Shown here in pieces: positions 53,470-64,000 of a stretch of 64,000 nucleotides of DNA. The position numbers were made by a program, and so were the translations under genes. The notes under the pieces are model-generated. The model was not told the DNA's origin. It ran no database searches and was given only the letters and a program-made list of their open reading frames with translations. The DNA lies in the NCBI RefSeq assembly GCF_900113445.1, contig NZ_FOPJ01000013.1, forward strand, positions 1,300 through 65,299. Reading direction: 5' to 3'. The stretch's first letter is position 1; the number at the start of each line of letters is the position of its first letter. Source of the stretch: Corynebacterium spheniscorum (GTDB taxonomy: Bacteria; Actinomycetota; Actinomycetes; Mycobacteriales; Mycobacteriaceae).

Positions 53470-54887
53470 GGTGATGTTCTCCTCTAAAGCTCTTTTATGC
53501 AGTATCAGATCCGCGGAGACTCACGAGTTCGCACTCATGAAATCTCAGCCGGGAAGAAGATAATCACGGCCTGACACCCTGGGATGGATGATGTTTGTGT
53601 TGAGATCTCATCGAAACAACATGTCGATCCTGCCTACGCAGTCATCATGTGTGATGAGGTGCTAGCCCCACACGAACCTCTCTGCAGTGAATAACTCACC
53701 GTCGGCCCGGCTTAAGTGTGGTTCTAACTCTCACAAGCGCATACGTCAGGGTGCTCAGGGATCTCCACATAGATCATCGCCACAAAATCCAACCTCAATA
53801 AACCCCGCGAGGGGCTGTGGGGTGTGGGCTTTGCAGCAGGAGATAGTGCACCCATCGATGCGACAGACTAGGCCAGACTACGTGAAAGACCTTAGGCCTA
53901 ACAAATCGACACGCCGCGCCGACCCACCTTCTTCGACCCCCACCATGGCAGGGGGTGCATGCAGTACCCCTGAAATTACAAAGAGGGAATTACACGCAGG
54001 TCAGCTAGGATTTTTGCGCTCTTGCTGCGCTCTTAGCTTCTTCACTCGGCATGGTTGGGCCAACCCAACGACCGACACGCAGCACCCACAACTTTCCCCA
54101 ATCGCCAACGTGTGGACACCCCCCGCCTAGACCGAGTAACAATGAGTACGTCAAGAAAAACTTCACAAGCTGATTCCCACAGGAGCTGTGGATAACTCTC
54201 AAGTACAGGTTGAGAGATCTCCACAAATCTTGTGTTTTCGCAGGTAAAGCGGCATAAGTACCCCTAAGGAAAACTATCCACAGGCCATCCTCTAAGCTGT
54301 GGATAACTTTCCCACAGGGCACTTGTCCACACCTGTGGATAACTCTGTGGAATACCAGGTGGTGCCGGCTTCTATGCTGTGCACATCCCCGTGAATAACA
54401 ATTCCCCAAAGGTTATCGCGGCACCGAAGTATCCCACCTGGGAAAAGCTTCATGTGCTGTGAAAGATGCACACCCCATGGACACACCTTGTCCACAGGGG
54501 CGTGCTGGAAACTTTCATGCCAAGCACAATGTCGACCGAAGCCAAAAACGCGAGCAGACATGTGTGGGTGTCTACTCACAAATTTTCTTGCCGAGGTCGA
54601 CATAGCCGCGTGTGTATGTGCTTAAGCGCGGCTTGGGGCCGAGCCTTGATCAAGGTGCGGCAAGTAGGGCATAGGGGCGAAAAATTTTCGCCGCTGAGTC
54701 TGGTTGCATCGCTGGCTAGCAACCAAACGCAGCGCTTCCGCCACCTATCCGCGTCATTTTTTGGCGCGCCTACCTTGCTGTTTACCCAGCGATCACCCGC
54801 ATAGGGCTCGGATAATTGTGGGACTCTTCGGGGTCCCCACATATATCGCGAAAGTTGTCACCCATAACCACTACAGACGAGGAAGCT
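53470..54887. other. rpmH-dnaA intergenic region with DnaA boxes
   Basis: About 1.4 kb holds no gene. It contains the divergent promoters of rpmH and dnaA and a cluster of DnaA boxes between 54187 and 54496. Several frames are open but have no coding character. Confidence 0.7.
54187..54496. other. DnaA-box cluster upstream of dnaA
   Basis: Perfect TTATCCACA boxes (all on the minus strand) lie at 54187-54195, 54298-54306 and 54334-54342. One-mismatch boxes on the plus strand lie at 54274-54282 (CTATCCACA), 54323-54331 and 54488-54496 (both TTGTCCACA). They may serve origin function or dnaA autoregulation. Confidence 0.8.
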
Positions 54888-56726
54888 GTGTCGGATAACG
54901 CCCTAACTCTCCACACCGTGTGGCCTGAGATCATTGCTGAACTCATCGAACGCGGTGATGGTAGTGACCCAGAGATTCCGACGTTAACTGCCCGCCAAAT
55001 CGCTTTCCTTCGGCTGACCACCCCGGTGCTCGAAATGCGCGGCTATGTGGTGCTCACCGTCCCCAATCACCTGATCAAACACATCGTTGAACATGACTTC
55101 GGGGAAATCCTCGGTAGCATGCTCTCCCAGCGCTTCGACCGCCCCTGCACCCTCGCAGTCAGCGTCCAACCGCAGGACGAACGCGCACAAGCCGAAGGCA
55201 TCGCCGCCGCAGACATTCCCGAAACCCCGATCGCAGAATCACACATCACCGCGGTCCCCACCCCGGCGGAAGACACCCCACAAACCAGCAGCACTACCCG
55301 CAGTAACCCTTTCTTCCCCAGCCACAACCCCAGCGGCACTTTGTTCAGCGGCCCGCAGGAAGAATCCGCTGCCCCTCGGGTTGCCGCGGTCAACGACCCG
55401 GCACCAGCAGCCGCCCCCGAACCCGCAGAAGCACAAACCCAAGCTCCGCAACCTGAAGACCCAGATGAGCGCCTCACCAAGGCCTTCCCTTCAGAACCCA
55501 CGCAGGTCACCGCCGCAGAAGTCCTCGCCCAGCAAACCGCTCAAGAAACCGCGCAGGAAGCACAGCCCACCGGGGCCACTCACACTACTGACCCGCTGGC
55601 CCAGACCTATGCGTCCACCCAGCAGCCACAACCTAATTCCCATAATCCGCAGCGCCTCCCCCGCGAAGTCCCGGCCCATAACCCGGATTCAGAAACCTCG
55701 CTTAACGAGAAATACACCTTCGATTCCTTCGTTATTGGCAGCTCTAATCGCTTCGCCAATGGCGCTGCCGTCGCAGTCGCCGAACGCCCAGCTCAGGCCT
55801 ATAATCCGCTATTCATTTGGGGTGGTTCGGGCTTAGGTAAAACCCACCTTCTGCACGCCGCGGGGCATTATGCCAAGGTGCTGCAGCCCAACCTGCGCAT
55901 CAAATATGTCTCCAGCGAGGAGTTCACCAACGACTACATCAACTCGGTACGCGATGACCGTCAAGAATCCTTCAAGCGCCGTTATCGCCAGCTCGATATT
56001 TTGATGGTCGATGACATCCAATTCCTCGAAGGTAAAGAAGGCACCCAGGAAGAGTTCTTCCACACCTTCAACGCCCTCCACCAGGCCAATAAGCAGATCA
56101 TTCTTAGCTCCGATCGGCCCCCGAAACAGCTGATCACCCTGGAAGATCGTCTCCGCACCCGGTTTGAGGGCGGTTTGATTACCGATATCCAGCCACCGGA
56201 TTTGGAAACCCGCATCGCCATTTTGATGAAGAAGGCACAGGCCGATGGCATGGAGGTCAGCCGCGATATTTTGGAACTCATCGCCACCCGCTTTGAGTCC
56301 TCCATCCGCGAGCTCGAGGGCGCCCTGATCCGCCTTTTCGCCTATTCCTCGTTGATTAAAGAACCCATCGACATGAATATGGCCGAGGCTGCACTGCGCG
56401 ATATCCTCCCCGACACCGACGATATCGAGATCACCGCCCAAACAATCATGGAGGTGGCCTGCGAATACTTCGATATTTCCATGGGTACTCTCCGCGGTAA
56501 TGGAAAAACTCGCGCCGTCGCGCACGCCCGCCAGCTGGCGATGTATCTGTGCCGCGAACTCACCGAGCTATCGCTGCCAAAAATTGGCGACCATTTCGGC
56601 GGCAAGGACCACACCACCGTCATGTATGCCGAGCGCAAGATCCGCAAGGAAATGACCGAAAATCACGAAACCTACAACGAGATCCAGGAGCTCACGCACC
56701 GCATTAAAAACTACGGTCGCCTCTAA
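54888..56726 (+). CDS. dnaA: Chromosomal replication initiator DnaA
   Basis: DnaA binds DnaA boxes and opens the origin. GTG 54888 ([19 protein letters not shown]) with GAGG just before is the best start; longer frames are unsupported. The 612-residue protein has domain I (about 1-85) and a long Ala/Pro/Gln-rich domain II (about 90-275). The AAA+ domain has [19 protein letters not shown] and [13 protein letters not shown]. Domain IV ends [19 protein letters not shown] for box binding. Domain II is long but normal for corynebacteria. Confidence 0.98.
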   Translation: MSDNALTLHTVWPEIIAELIERGDGSDPEIPTLTARQIAFLRLTTPVLEMRGYVVLTVPNHLIKHIVEHDFGEILGSMLSQRFDRPCTLAVSVQPQDERAQAEGIAAADIPETPIAESHITAVPTPAEDTPQTSSTTRSNPFFPSHNPSGTLFSGPQEESAAPRVAAVNDPAPAAAPEPAEAQTQAPQPEDPDERLTKAFPSEPTQVTAAEVLAQQTAQETAQEAQPTGATHTTDPLAQTYASTQQPQPNSHNPQRLPREVPAHNPDSETSLNEKYTFDSFVIGSSNRFANGAAVAVAERPAQAYNPLFIWGGSGLGKTHLLHAAGHYAKVLQPNLRIKYVSSEEFTNDYINSVRDDRQESFKRRYRQLDILMVDDIQFLEGKEGTQEEFFHTFNALHQANKQIILSSDRPPKQLITLEDRLRTRFEGGLITDIQPPDLETRIAILMKKAQADGMEVSRDILELIATRFESSIRELEGALIRLFAYSSLIKEPIDMNMAEAALRDILPDTDDIEITAQTIMEVACEYFDISMGTLRGNGKTRAVAHARQLAMYLCRELTELSLPKIGDHFGGKDHTTVMYAERKIRKEMTENHETYNEIQELTHRIKNYGRL

Positions 56727-56747
56727 CAAGCACTGAGCTTTCCCCGA

Positions 56748-56791
56748 GAGCCGCTGGCTGAACTTTTCAGTCACGCGGCTCTTCTGCTTTT
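56748..56791 (+). terminator. Terminator of dnaA
   Basis: GAGCCGC (56748-56754) pairs with GCGGCTC (56775-56781) with an inner CTGA/TCAG pair, followed by TTCTGCTTTT. Confidence 0.65.
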
Positions 56792-56849
56792 CCCCAAGCT
56801 TTGCCACACCACCTGCATTTTCTAGGCGCGAGTAGCAAGGCTTAGGCAT

Positions 56850-57130
56850 CTATCCACACTCATCCACAGAGTTATCCACAGCTGTGTAATTACGAACTTG
56901 TAATTCGGAGAGATCTCTCACATAAGCTACTTCGCCACCGCGCACCATCAGCCTGTGGATAACTCCCAAAAAGCTGTGGAACAACCCCTGACCTGCGGTG
57001 GAAGGAATGTGGACTACTCCAGCCACCCTCGAGTTATCCACAGAAAATGAAAGTTATCCACAAGTTCTACACAAGCTTGATCACAACCCGACTCGCCGCC
57101 ACGAGCTTGTCATTTAGGCACTCATCCACA
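56850..57130. other. DnaA-box cluster in oriC
   Basis: Perfect boxes lie at 56872-56880, 57034-57042 and 57054-57062 (plus strand) and at 56954-56962 (minus strand). Near matches are at 56850-56858 (CTATCCACA) and 57122-57130 (TCATCCACA). Two perfect plus-strand boxes are only 20 bases apart. Confidence 0.85.
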
Positions 57131-57501
57131 GATTGCACAGGACCTACTGCTGTTACCAGTTCTTTAATCAATTTCTAACTAGAAGAAAGAGGGCCTGGGG
57201 AGAACTTCGAGATCCAGCTTCGCGAATCACAAGAATCACGCCCGGATCGGGGGAGAAGGAAATTCTCCTGCCGCGGCGATGCCAGGTAGGTTGATGTTGT
57301 AATTCCTTCACCACCACTTAGCTACCCAACAGTTGTTGAGTGCAGGGGATTGTGCATAAGTGCTCAACAAGCGCTGAAATCCCACAACCCTGCACTAGGG
57401 GCACTTCCCCTCAGCAGCGGTGGTGAAGCACAATGTTGATGGAACTAGCAATCGCCTCATATGGGGTCACCACGGCATAACGGACAGGGAGAAGCACAGA
57501 A

Positions 57502-58698
57502 ATGGAATCTCAGGAATCAACCACTGCATCTTTTCGGGTAGCCAAAGATGATCTAGCCGAGGCAGTCAGCTGGGTTGCTCGCAGCCTGCCTACTAAAGGC
57601 ACCCAACCTGTGCTCACTGCAGTTCTGCTTACTGCTGATGACCAGGGTTTAGAGATCGCCGGCTTTGATTATGAAACCTCTAACCGCATGCGCATCTCCG
57701 CGGAAATCAATGAAAATGGTTCCCTTGCGGTATCTGGCCGCCTACTCAAAAACATCACCAGCGTGCTTCCCAATAAGCCGGTGGATGTGCAAGTGGAATC
57801 AGGTTCCTTAGTCATTGCCTGTGGTGCTTCACGTTTTGAAATTCCACTTATTCCCACCGATGATTACCCGCAGCTACCCAAACTCCCAGAACTCACCGGA
57901 CGTATCGACCCAGCGCTCTTTTCTTCCGCTGTTACCCAGGTAGCTGCCGCCGCTGGCCGCGATGATGCCCTGCCCATGCTTACTGGTGTGTGCATGGAAA
58001 TTAAGGGCAAGGAAGTCACCCTTGCTGCTACGGACCGTTTCCGCTTAGCGCTGCGCAAATTCGAGTGGGAGTGCAGCGATGAGTCCACCACCGCACGTTT
58101 GTTGATCCCGGCTAAGACCCTCTTGGAAAACGCCAAGAGCCTCGATAGCAGCATCAATGATCCCGTCGATGTGCACATCGGTGCCGGCGAAGAAGTCGGC
58201 AAAGACGGGCTTTTTGGTGTTCACACCGAAGACCGCGAAACCACCACCCGCATGCTGGACGCGGAATTCCCCAATATCAATCCGCTGCTGCCGAAGAGCC
58301 ACACCTCCATGGCCATCATCAACATTGCCAGCCTCCAAGAAGCCCTACGGCGCGTGTCCTTGTTGGCAGAAAATGGTGCGCAGATCCGCATGGAGTTCTC
58401 CGAAGGCCAAGTGATCCTGGCAGCTAGCAGCTCCAAGGAAGGCCACGCCGAAGAAACCCTGCCGTGCGTGTACTCCGGTAATGAGGACTTACTCATCGCC
58501 TTTAACCCCGGCTACCTCAAGGATGGTTTGGGTGTAATCCGCGGCGATAATGTGGTCTTCGGTTTCAACGAGCCTTCCCGCCCCGCCATTTTGATTCCGG
58601 AACCAGAGCAGATGCCGGAGCAAAATAATGAGGGTGTCTTTGATAGCCCGCAGACTGATTTCACCTATCTGCTGATGCCGGTGCGCCTGCCGGGCTAA
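57502..58698 (+). CDS. dnaN: DNA polymerase III sliding clamp (beta subunit)
   Basis: The clamp tethers the replicase to DNA. The 398-residue protein shows the three-fold clamp layout with FRVAKDDLAEAVSWVARSLP, MRISAEINENGSLAVSGRLL, RFEIPLIPTDDYPQLP, LAATDRFRLALRKFEW and the C-terminal FTYLLMPVRLPG, where the partner-binding pocket ends in the MPVRL motif. ATG 57502 has ACAGGGAG upstream. It heads the dnaN-recF-dciA group. Confidence 0.98.
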   Translation: MESQESTTASFRVAKDDLAEAVSWVARSLPTKGTQPVLTAVLLTADDQGLEIAGFDYETSNRMRISAEINENGSLAVSGRLLKNITSVLPNKPVDVQVESGSLVIACGASRFEIPLIPTDDYPQLPKLPELTGRIDPALFSSAVTQVAAAAGRDDALPMLTGVCMEIKGKEVTLAATDRFRLALRKFEWECSDESTTARLLIPAKTLLENAKSLDSSINDPVDVHIGAGEEVGKDGLFGVHTEDRETTTRMLDAEFPNINPLLPKSHTSMAIINIASLQEALRRVSLLAENGAQIRMEFSEGQVILAASSSKEGHAEETLPCVYSGNEDLLIAFNPGYLKDGLGVIRGDNVVFGFNEPSRPAILIPEPEQMPEQNNEGVFDSPQTDFTYLLMPVRLPG

Positions 58699-58794
58699 AG
58701 CTCAAAGAATCTCAAAAGGAGGGGGAGCGGCGTCCGTAAAAAATTTTTTACGGGCGCTGTGCTTGTCGCAGTTTTAAGGGAAGGTCAGGAACTC

Positions 58795-60027
58795 ATGTAT
58801 ATCCAGCATTTGGATCTACGCGACTTTCGTTCCTGGCCGGAACTTAAAATCACGCTCAGCCCCGGGGTCACCGTTTTTGTGGGCCGCAATGGTTATGGGA
58901 AAACCAATATTGTCGAAGCCGTCGGCTACCTCGCGCACCTCTCCAGCCACCGCGTAAGCACCGATGCACCCATGGTGCGCTCTGGCATGAAAGATGCTCG
59001 GGTGTCTGCCACGGTGGTCAACCATGGTCGGGAATTAACCGCGCATCTTTTGCTTAAACCACATGCCGCGAACCTCGCGCAGCTTAACCGCACCCGCCTA
59101 CAATCCCCACGCGAACTCCTTGGGGTTTTGCGTACCGTGCTTTTTGCTCCGGAGGATCTCGCCTTGGTACGCGGCGAACCTGCGGAACGCCGCCGCTATG
59201 TGGATGACATTATGTGCATCCGTCACCCGCGCCTAGCTGGGGTGCGGGCGGATTATGAGAAGGTATTGCGCCAACGCAATGCGCTGCTAAAAACCGCGGG
59301 CCGTGCGCTGCGCAGCGGCTATGAGTCCGCTGATGGTGCGGCAGCCTTGAGCACCTTGGATGTGTGGGACCAACAGCTTTCTCACCTGGGTGCCCAATTG
59401 ATTGCGGCGCGCATTGCGCTCTTAGGGGAATTAGCACCAGCAATCCATGCGGCATACGCGGCCATTGCCCCGGAATCGCGCACCGCAAGTGTGGAATATC
59501 AATCCAAGGTGGATCTTTGCGCCCTGGGGGTTGCTGAGGAGGAAACCCTCATGAATACCCCCAGCGCGGAAGCCGCCAGCCCGGACGTTATTGAAGCGTT
59601 GATGCTCAGTGAACTGGGGGCATTAAGAAATAAAGAGATTGATCGCGGAGTATCGCTTGCCGGACCGCACCGCGACGATATTGTGCTTCGCCTGGGCCAG
59701 GATCCGGCGAAGGGGTTTGCCTCGCATGGTGAAACCTGGAGCTTTGCGCTTTCTTTAAGGCTCGCGGAGTTTGAGTTATTAAAGCGTGATGCCGGCAGCG
59801 ATCCGGTGTTGATCTTGGATGATGTCTTCGCTGAACTTGATGCCAAGCGCCGCGAAAAACTAGTGCACTTAGCGGCCGGCGCAGAGCAGGTGCTCATTAC
59901 TGCTGCGGTGGATGAGGATTTACCGGGGAATTTGGGGGAAAAAGTGGTGCATCGCTTTGTGGTTGGCGTGGAAGACCAAGACGGCCAGCGGATCTCCCGG
60001 ATTGAAGAACAGGAGAGCGAGCAATGA
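58795..60027 (+). CDS. recF: DNA replication and repair protein RecF
   Basis: RecF is an ABC-type ATPase for gap repair. ATG 58795 ([19 protein letters not shown]) follows AGGAACTC; an upstream start is not supported. The 410-residue protein has Walker [18 protein letters not shown], the signature-like [14 protein letters not shown] and Walker [15 protein letters not shown]. dciA overlaps its end by four bases. Confidence 0.97.
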   Translation: MYIQHLDLRDFRSWPELKITLSPGVTVFVGRNGYGKTNIVEAVGYLAHLSSHRVSTDAPMVRSGMKDARVSATVVNHGRELTAHLLLKPHAANLAQLNRTRLQSPRELLGVLRTVLFAPEDLALVRGEPAERRRYVDDIMCIRHPRLAGVRADYEKVLRQRNALLKTAGRALRSGYESADGAAALSTLDVWDQQLSHLGAQLIAARIALLGELAPAIHAAYAAIAPESRTASVEYQSKVDLCALGVAEEETLMNTPSAEAASPDVIEALMLSELGALRNKEIDRGVSLAGPHRDDIVLRLGQDPAKGFASHGETWSFALSLRLAEFELLKRDAGSDPVLILDDVFAELDAKRREKLVHLAAGAEQVLITAAVDEDLPGNLGEKVVHRFVVGVEDQDGQRISRIEEQESEQ

Positions 60028-60557
60028 GCGATGATCCCATTGCGCAGGCTTTCCAGCAGATCCGGGAGGAAGCTAAGAAGAGGGTGGGCCCGAAGAAACT
60101 TCCACCGTTAGCGAAGCGCGTGGCTAAACCGCAGAAGAAAAGCAACACACCGCGCCGGGTTGGGCGCCCAACCGGCCCGGATGGGCGGGCCTTGCCGGCA
60201 CCTTCACGATTGAGTTCCTTAGGCGCGATTTTGGATGTGGAGTTCCAGAAGCGCGGCTGGGATCGTGACCTAGCCCAAGGGTGGGTGCATGCGCATTGGG
60301 ATGAGTTGGTGGGCGAGAAAATCGCCGCGCATACGCATATCGAGATGATTAAGGAAACGACTGTTTTTATTTCCTGTGATTCCACCGCGTGGGCGACCAA
60401 CCTGCGGATGATGCAGCGGCAGATTCTTTCCACCATCGCTTCCAAGGTGGGGCCCAATATTATTACTGAGCTAAAAATTTTTGGGCCGCGCCCGCCGAGT
60501 TGGCGCAAAGGTCCGCTGCATGTGAAAGGCCGTGGGCCGCGGGATACCTATGGTTAA
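60024..60557 (+). CDS. dciA: DciA-like DUF721 protein (helicase loader candidate)
   Basis: The 177-residue protein has a basic N-terminal tail ([20 protein letters not shown]) and a DUF721 domain at about 70-165, with [40 protein letters not shown] and [12 protein letters not shown]. In many bacteria without DnaC, DciA loads the DnaB helicase, which suits this place between recF and gyrB. Coupled to recF through an ATGA overlap. Confidence 0.88.
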   Translation: MSDDPIAQAFQQIREEAKKRVGPKKLPPLAKRVAKPQKKSNTPRRVGRPTGPDGRALPAPSRLSSLGAILDVEFQKRGWDRDLAQGWVHAHWDELVGEKIAAHTHIEMIKETTVFISCDSTAWATNLRMMQRQILSTIASKVGPNIITELKIFGPRPPSWRKGPLHVKGRGPRDTYG

Positions 60558-62869
<2,312 letters not shown>

Positions 62870-62892
62870 GGTCTAGCACGCCCGGAAAACAG

Positions 62893-62920
62893 AAATGCCT
62901 CCCTTCGGGGAGGCATTTTT
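62893..62920 (+). terminator. Terminator of gyrB
   Basis: AAATGCCTCCC (62893-62903) pairs with GGGAGGCATTT (62908-62918), with a run of T at the end. It may also serve the convergent gene on the minus strand. Confidence 0.9.
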
Positions 62921-62949
62921 CTCAGGTTCGTTGAGAGGCGCTGTGGGTG

Positions 62950-63402
62950 CTAGGCGCTCTGCATATGCTTCTCAATCACGCGGCCCATCTCCGGCAGCGC
63001 CTCTTCAATCAGCCCCGCGGCCTTCCCGCGCACCGTTTGGTACACCTTCGCTAGGGCCTGATTATCGATCTTATCGGCACTACGATCCGCCAGAGCCACC
63101 AATTGCTCGGCGATCTCATGGGAATGCTCAGCCAAGAAATCCCCAAAGTTCGCAGCACCTTCTTGTTCCCGATACTTCTGCCAATGTGGCTGCAAATCCT
63201 CGAGCAATTCCGGCTGCACACGATTGATGACCTTCTCCAAAATATTGGAGTCAACCTTCTTCGCGGCACCCAAAGCACCCTTAATAGCCATGCCCTTCAA
63301 CCCGGACTGATCCGCGGCAGTCTGATTCGTCAAAGCACACAGGTCAGTGGTCAAAGCTTCGCGGCGTTGCGGGTCTTCGCACATAGCGGTCAAATTAGTC
63401 AT
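62950..63402 (-). CDS. Conserved small helical protein of unknown function (DUF6918-like)
   Basis: The product from ATG 63402 is about 150 residues (MTNLTAMCEDPQRREALTTDL). It is all-helical and charged, with the segments GLKGMAIKGALGAAKKV and DSNILEKVINRVQPELLEDLQPHW ending in VIEKHMQSA. No signal or membrane segment is present. It resembles a family found in corynebacteria and mycobacteria near gyrB; the assignment to DUF6918 is from memory. It is convergent with gyrB and shares the terminator region. Confidence 0.65.
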   Translation of the reverse strand: MTNLTAMCEDPQRREALTTDLCALTNQTAADQSGLKGMAIKGALGAAKKVDSNILEKVINRVQPELLEDLQPHWQKYREQEGAANFGDFLAEHSHEIAEQLVALADRSADKIDNQALAKVYQTVRGKAAGLIEEALPEMGRVIEKHMQSA

Positions 63403-63568
63403 GCGAGCCATTCTAACCCGCACACCTCCGAAACCCTCGTTAAATAAGAAATCTTTTACCCCTGCTGTAGTCGCTGAGCTTCCCCCGAGATCGGCTTCCC
63501 ACCGCGGGCGCGCAGCCTACCAATACCCGGCAGGGGGCTGGGGATTAGGCATCACGAGAAAAGAAAAA

Positions 63569-63603
63569 AGACCCAGAGTTTGCGCGAAGCAAACCCCAGA
63601 TCT
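63569..63603 (-). terminator. Terminator of the LAxTG gene at the right end
   Basis: A 15-bp stem with several G-U pairs (63569-63583, 63589-63603) is followed on the minus strand by TTTTTTCTTTTC. It lies 18 bases after the stop. Confidence 0.75.
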
Positions 63604-63621
63604 CTTTTATGCGCTTAGAGC

Positions 63622-64000
63622 TTAAAAGCTGCGGCGGCGGCCGGCGATGAGCATGGCGCCGAGGGCGGCGAAGAGCACGCCGCCTGCGAGGGTGGCCAGT
63701 ACGGTTTCGGTACCGGTGTTGGCGAGCTTGCCCTTTTGGGTAGCGGTGGGCTGGGTGGTGCCTTCAGCAGGCTTGGCAGCCTTGGGGTCGATGCCCTTCT
63801 GCGGGCCAGCCGGAGCCGGGGCCGGAGCAGCGGGATCGGCCGGTGCGGCGGGGGCGCCGGTGGAGGAACCTGCGGAGCCGGAGCCTAGGGCAGCCAGGAT
63901 GGCGGCGGCAGCAGCGCCGATGCCGAGGGCGGCGAGGATGGAGTTTTCTTCACCGGGGACTTTGAAGAGCAGGCAGTCACGATCAGCTTCGGTCACGATG
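63622..64000 (-). CDS. C-terminal part of an LAxTG surface protein (5' end outside the window)
   Basis: The frame is open through position 64000, so the N-terminus lies beyond the window. The visible 124-plus residues have an Ala/Gly-rich hydrophobic stretch (ENSILAALGIGAAAAAILAALGS), an Ala/Pro spacer, the motif KGIDP and a Thr/Gln/Lys linker. The end is a sorting signal: LANTG, a hydrophobic helix and RRRSF. As at the other end of the window, this is a non-canonical sortase motif. The hydrophobic stretch upstream is unusual and could be a second membrane-associated segment. Confidence 0.7.
   Translation of the reverse strand, partial: IVTEADRDCLLFKVPGEENSILAALGIGAAAAAILAALGSGSAGSSTGAPAAPADPAAPAPAPAGPQKGIDPKAAKPAEGTTQPTATQKGKLANTGTETVLATLAGGVLFAALGAMLIAGRRRSF

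Larger units (their letters stand above)
56727..57501. other. oriC: Origin of replication (dnaA-dnaN intergenic region)
   Basis: This 775-base non-coding region between dnaA and dnaN holds a dense group of DnaA boxes and an AT-rich stretch at about 57160-57190 that could be the unwinding element. This is the usual oriC position in Corynebacterium. The dnaN promoter must lie at its right end. Confidence 0.8.

Overview
The window is a 64 kb piece of an actinobacterial chromosome around the replication origin, most likely from a Corynebacterium. The basis is gene order and protein style: rnpA-rpmH-dnaA-dnaN-recF-dciA-gyrB on one side; yidD, yidC, rsmG, parA, parB, cwlM, trxA, trxB, sigM, murJ, a Rv3909-like protein, a mutT4-like Nudix protein and cca on the other. 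It also has a trp operon with a TrpC-TrpF fusion, a cluster of parS sites and LAxTG surface proteins. The species cannot be fixed from the sequence alone.

Layout. 0-0.7 kb: the end of an LAxTG surface protein. 0.8-7.4 kb: an accessory stretch with a CBS/HEPN protein, a two-gene cassette (secreted Cys-bracketed hydrophobic peptide plus small membrane protein), and broken IS3 and IS110 transposases. 7.5-13.8 kb: leuS, a dicarboxylate/amino-acid symporter and an SdpI-family membrane protein. 13.9-21.9 kb: the trp operon (leader peptide, trpE-G-D-CF-B-A) with a recognisable attenuator. 22-28 kb: a Rieske lipoprotein, a bile-acid/sodium-symporter-like protein, a BrnFE/AzlCD exporter and three tandem Ltp-like membrane proteins, with six parS sites between or beside them. 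28-42.6 kb: a conserved block (YqgE, cca, Nudix, DUF6049-like, murJ, sigM, trxB, trxA, cwlM) for tRNA maturation, envelope synthesis control and thiol redox balance. 42.7-47.7 kb: a second accessory stretch with an SdpB-like HTTM protein, a second Cys-bracketed secreted peptide with its small membrane partner, and a Met/Gln/Pro-rich membrane protein. 48-64 kb: parB-parA-rsmG-yidC-yidD-rnpA-rpmH on the minus strand, oriC with DnaA boxes on both sides of dnaA, then dnaN-recF-dciA-gyrB, a small conserved protein and the C-terminal end of another LAxTG surface protein.

How it works together. ParA/ParB with nine parS-like 16-mers (eight at 15-28 kb, one inside rsmG) and the DnaA-box clusters make this the replication and segregation centre. 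CwlM here lacks the zinc-binding histidines of the amidase fold, which fits a regulatory partner for peptidoglycan synthesis next to MurJ.

The most interesting accessory content is a pair of Sdp-like loci. Each encodes a secreted precursor with exactly two cysteines, one at the start of a hydrophobic Ala/Gly/Val-rich domain and one as the very last residue, followed directly by a small membrane protein that looks like an immunity factor. Only one locus carries an SdpB-like maturation protein. A CBS-HEPN protein with an RNxxxH motif and a triplet of Ltp-like proteins are further defence candidates. All functions are inferred by reading the sequence; no database search was run.
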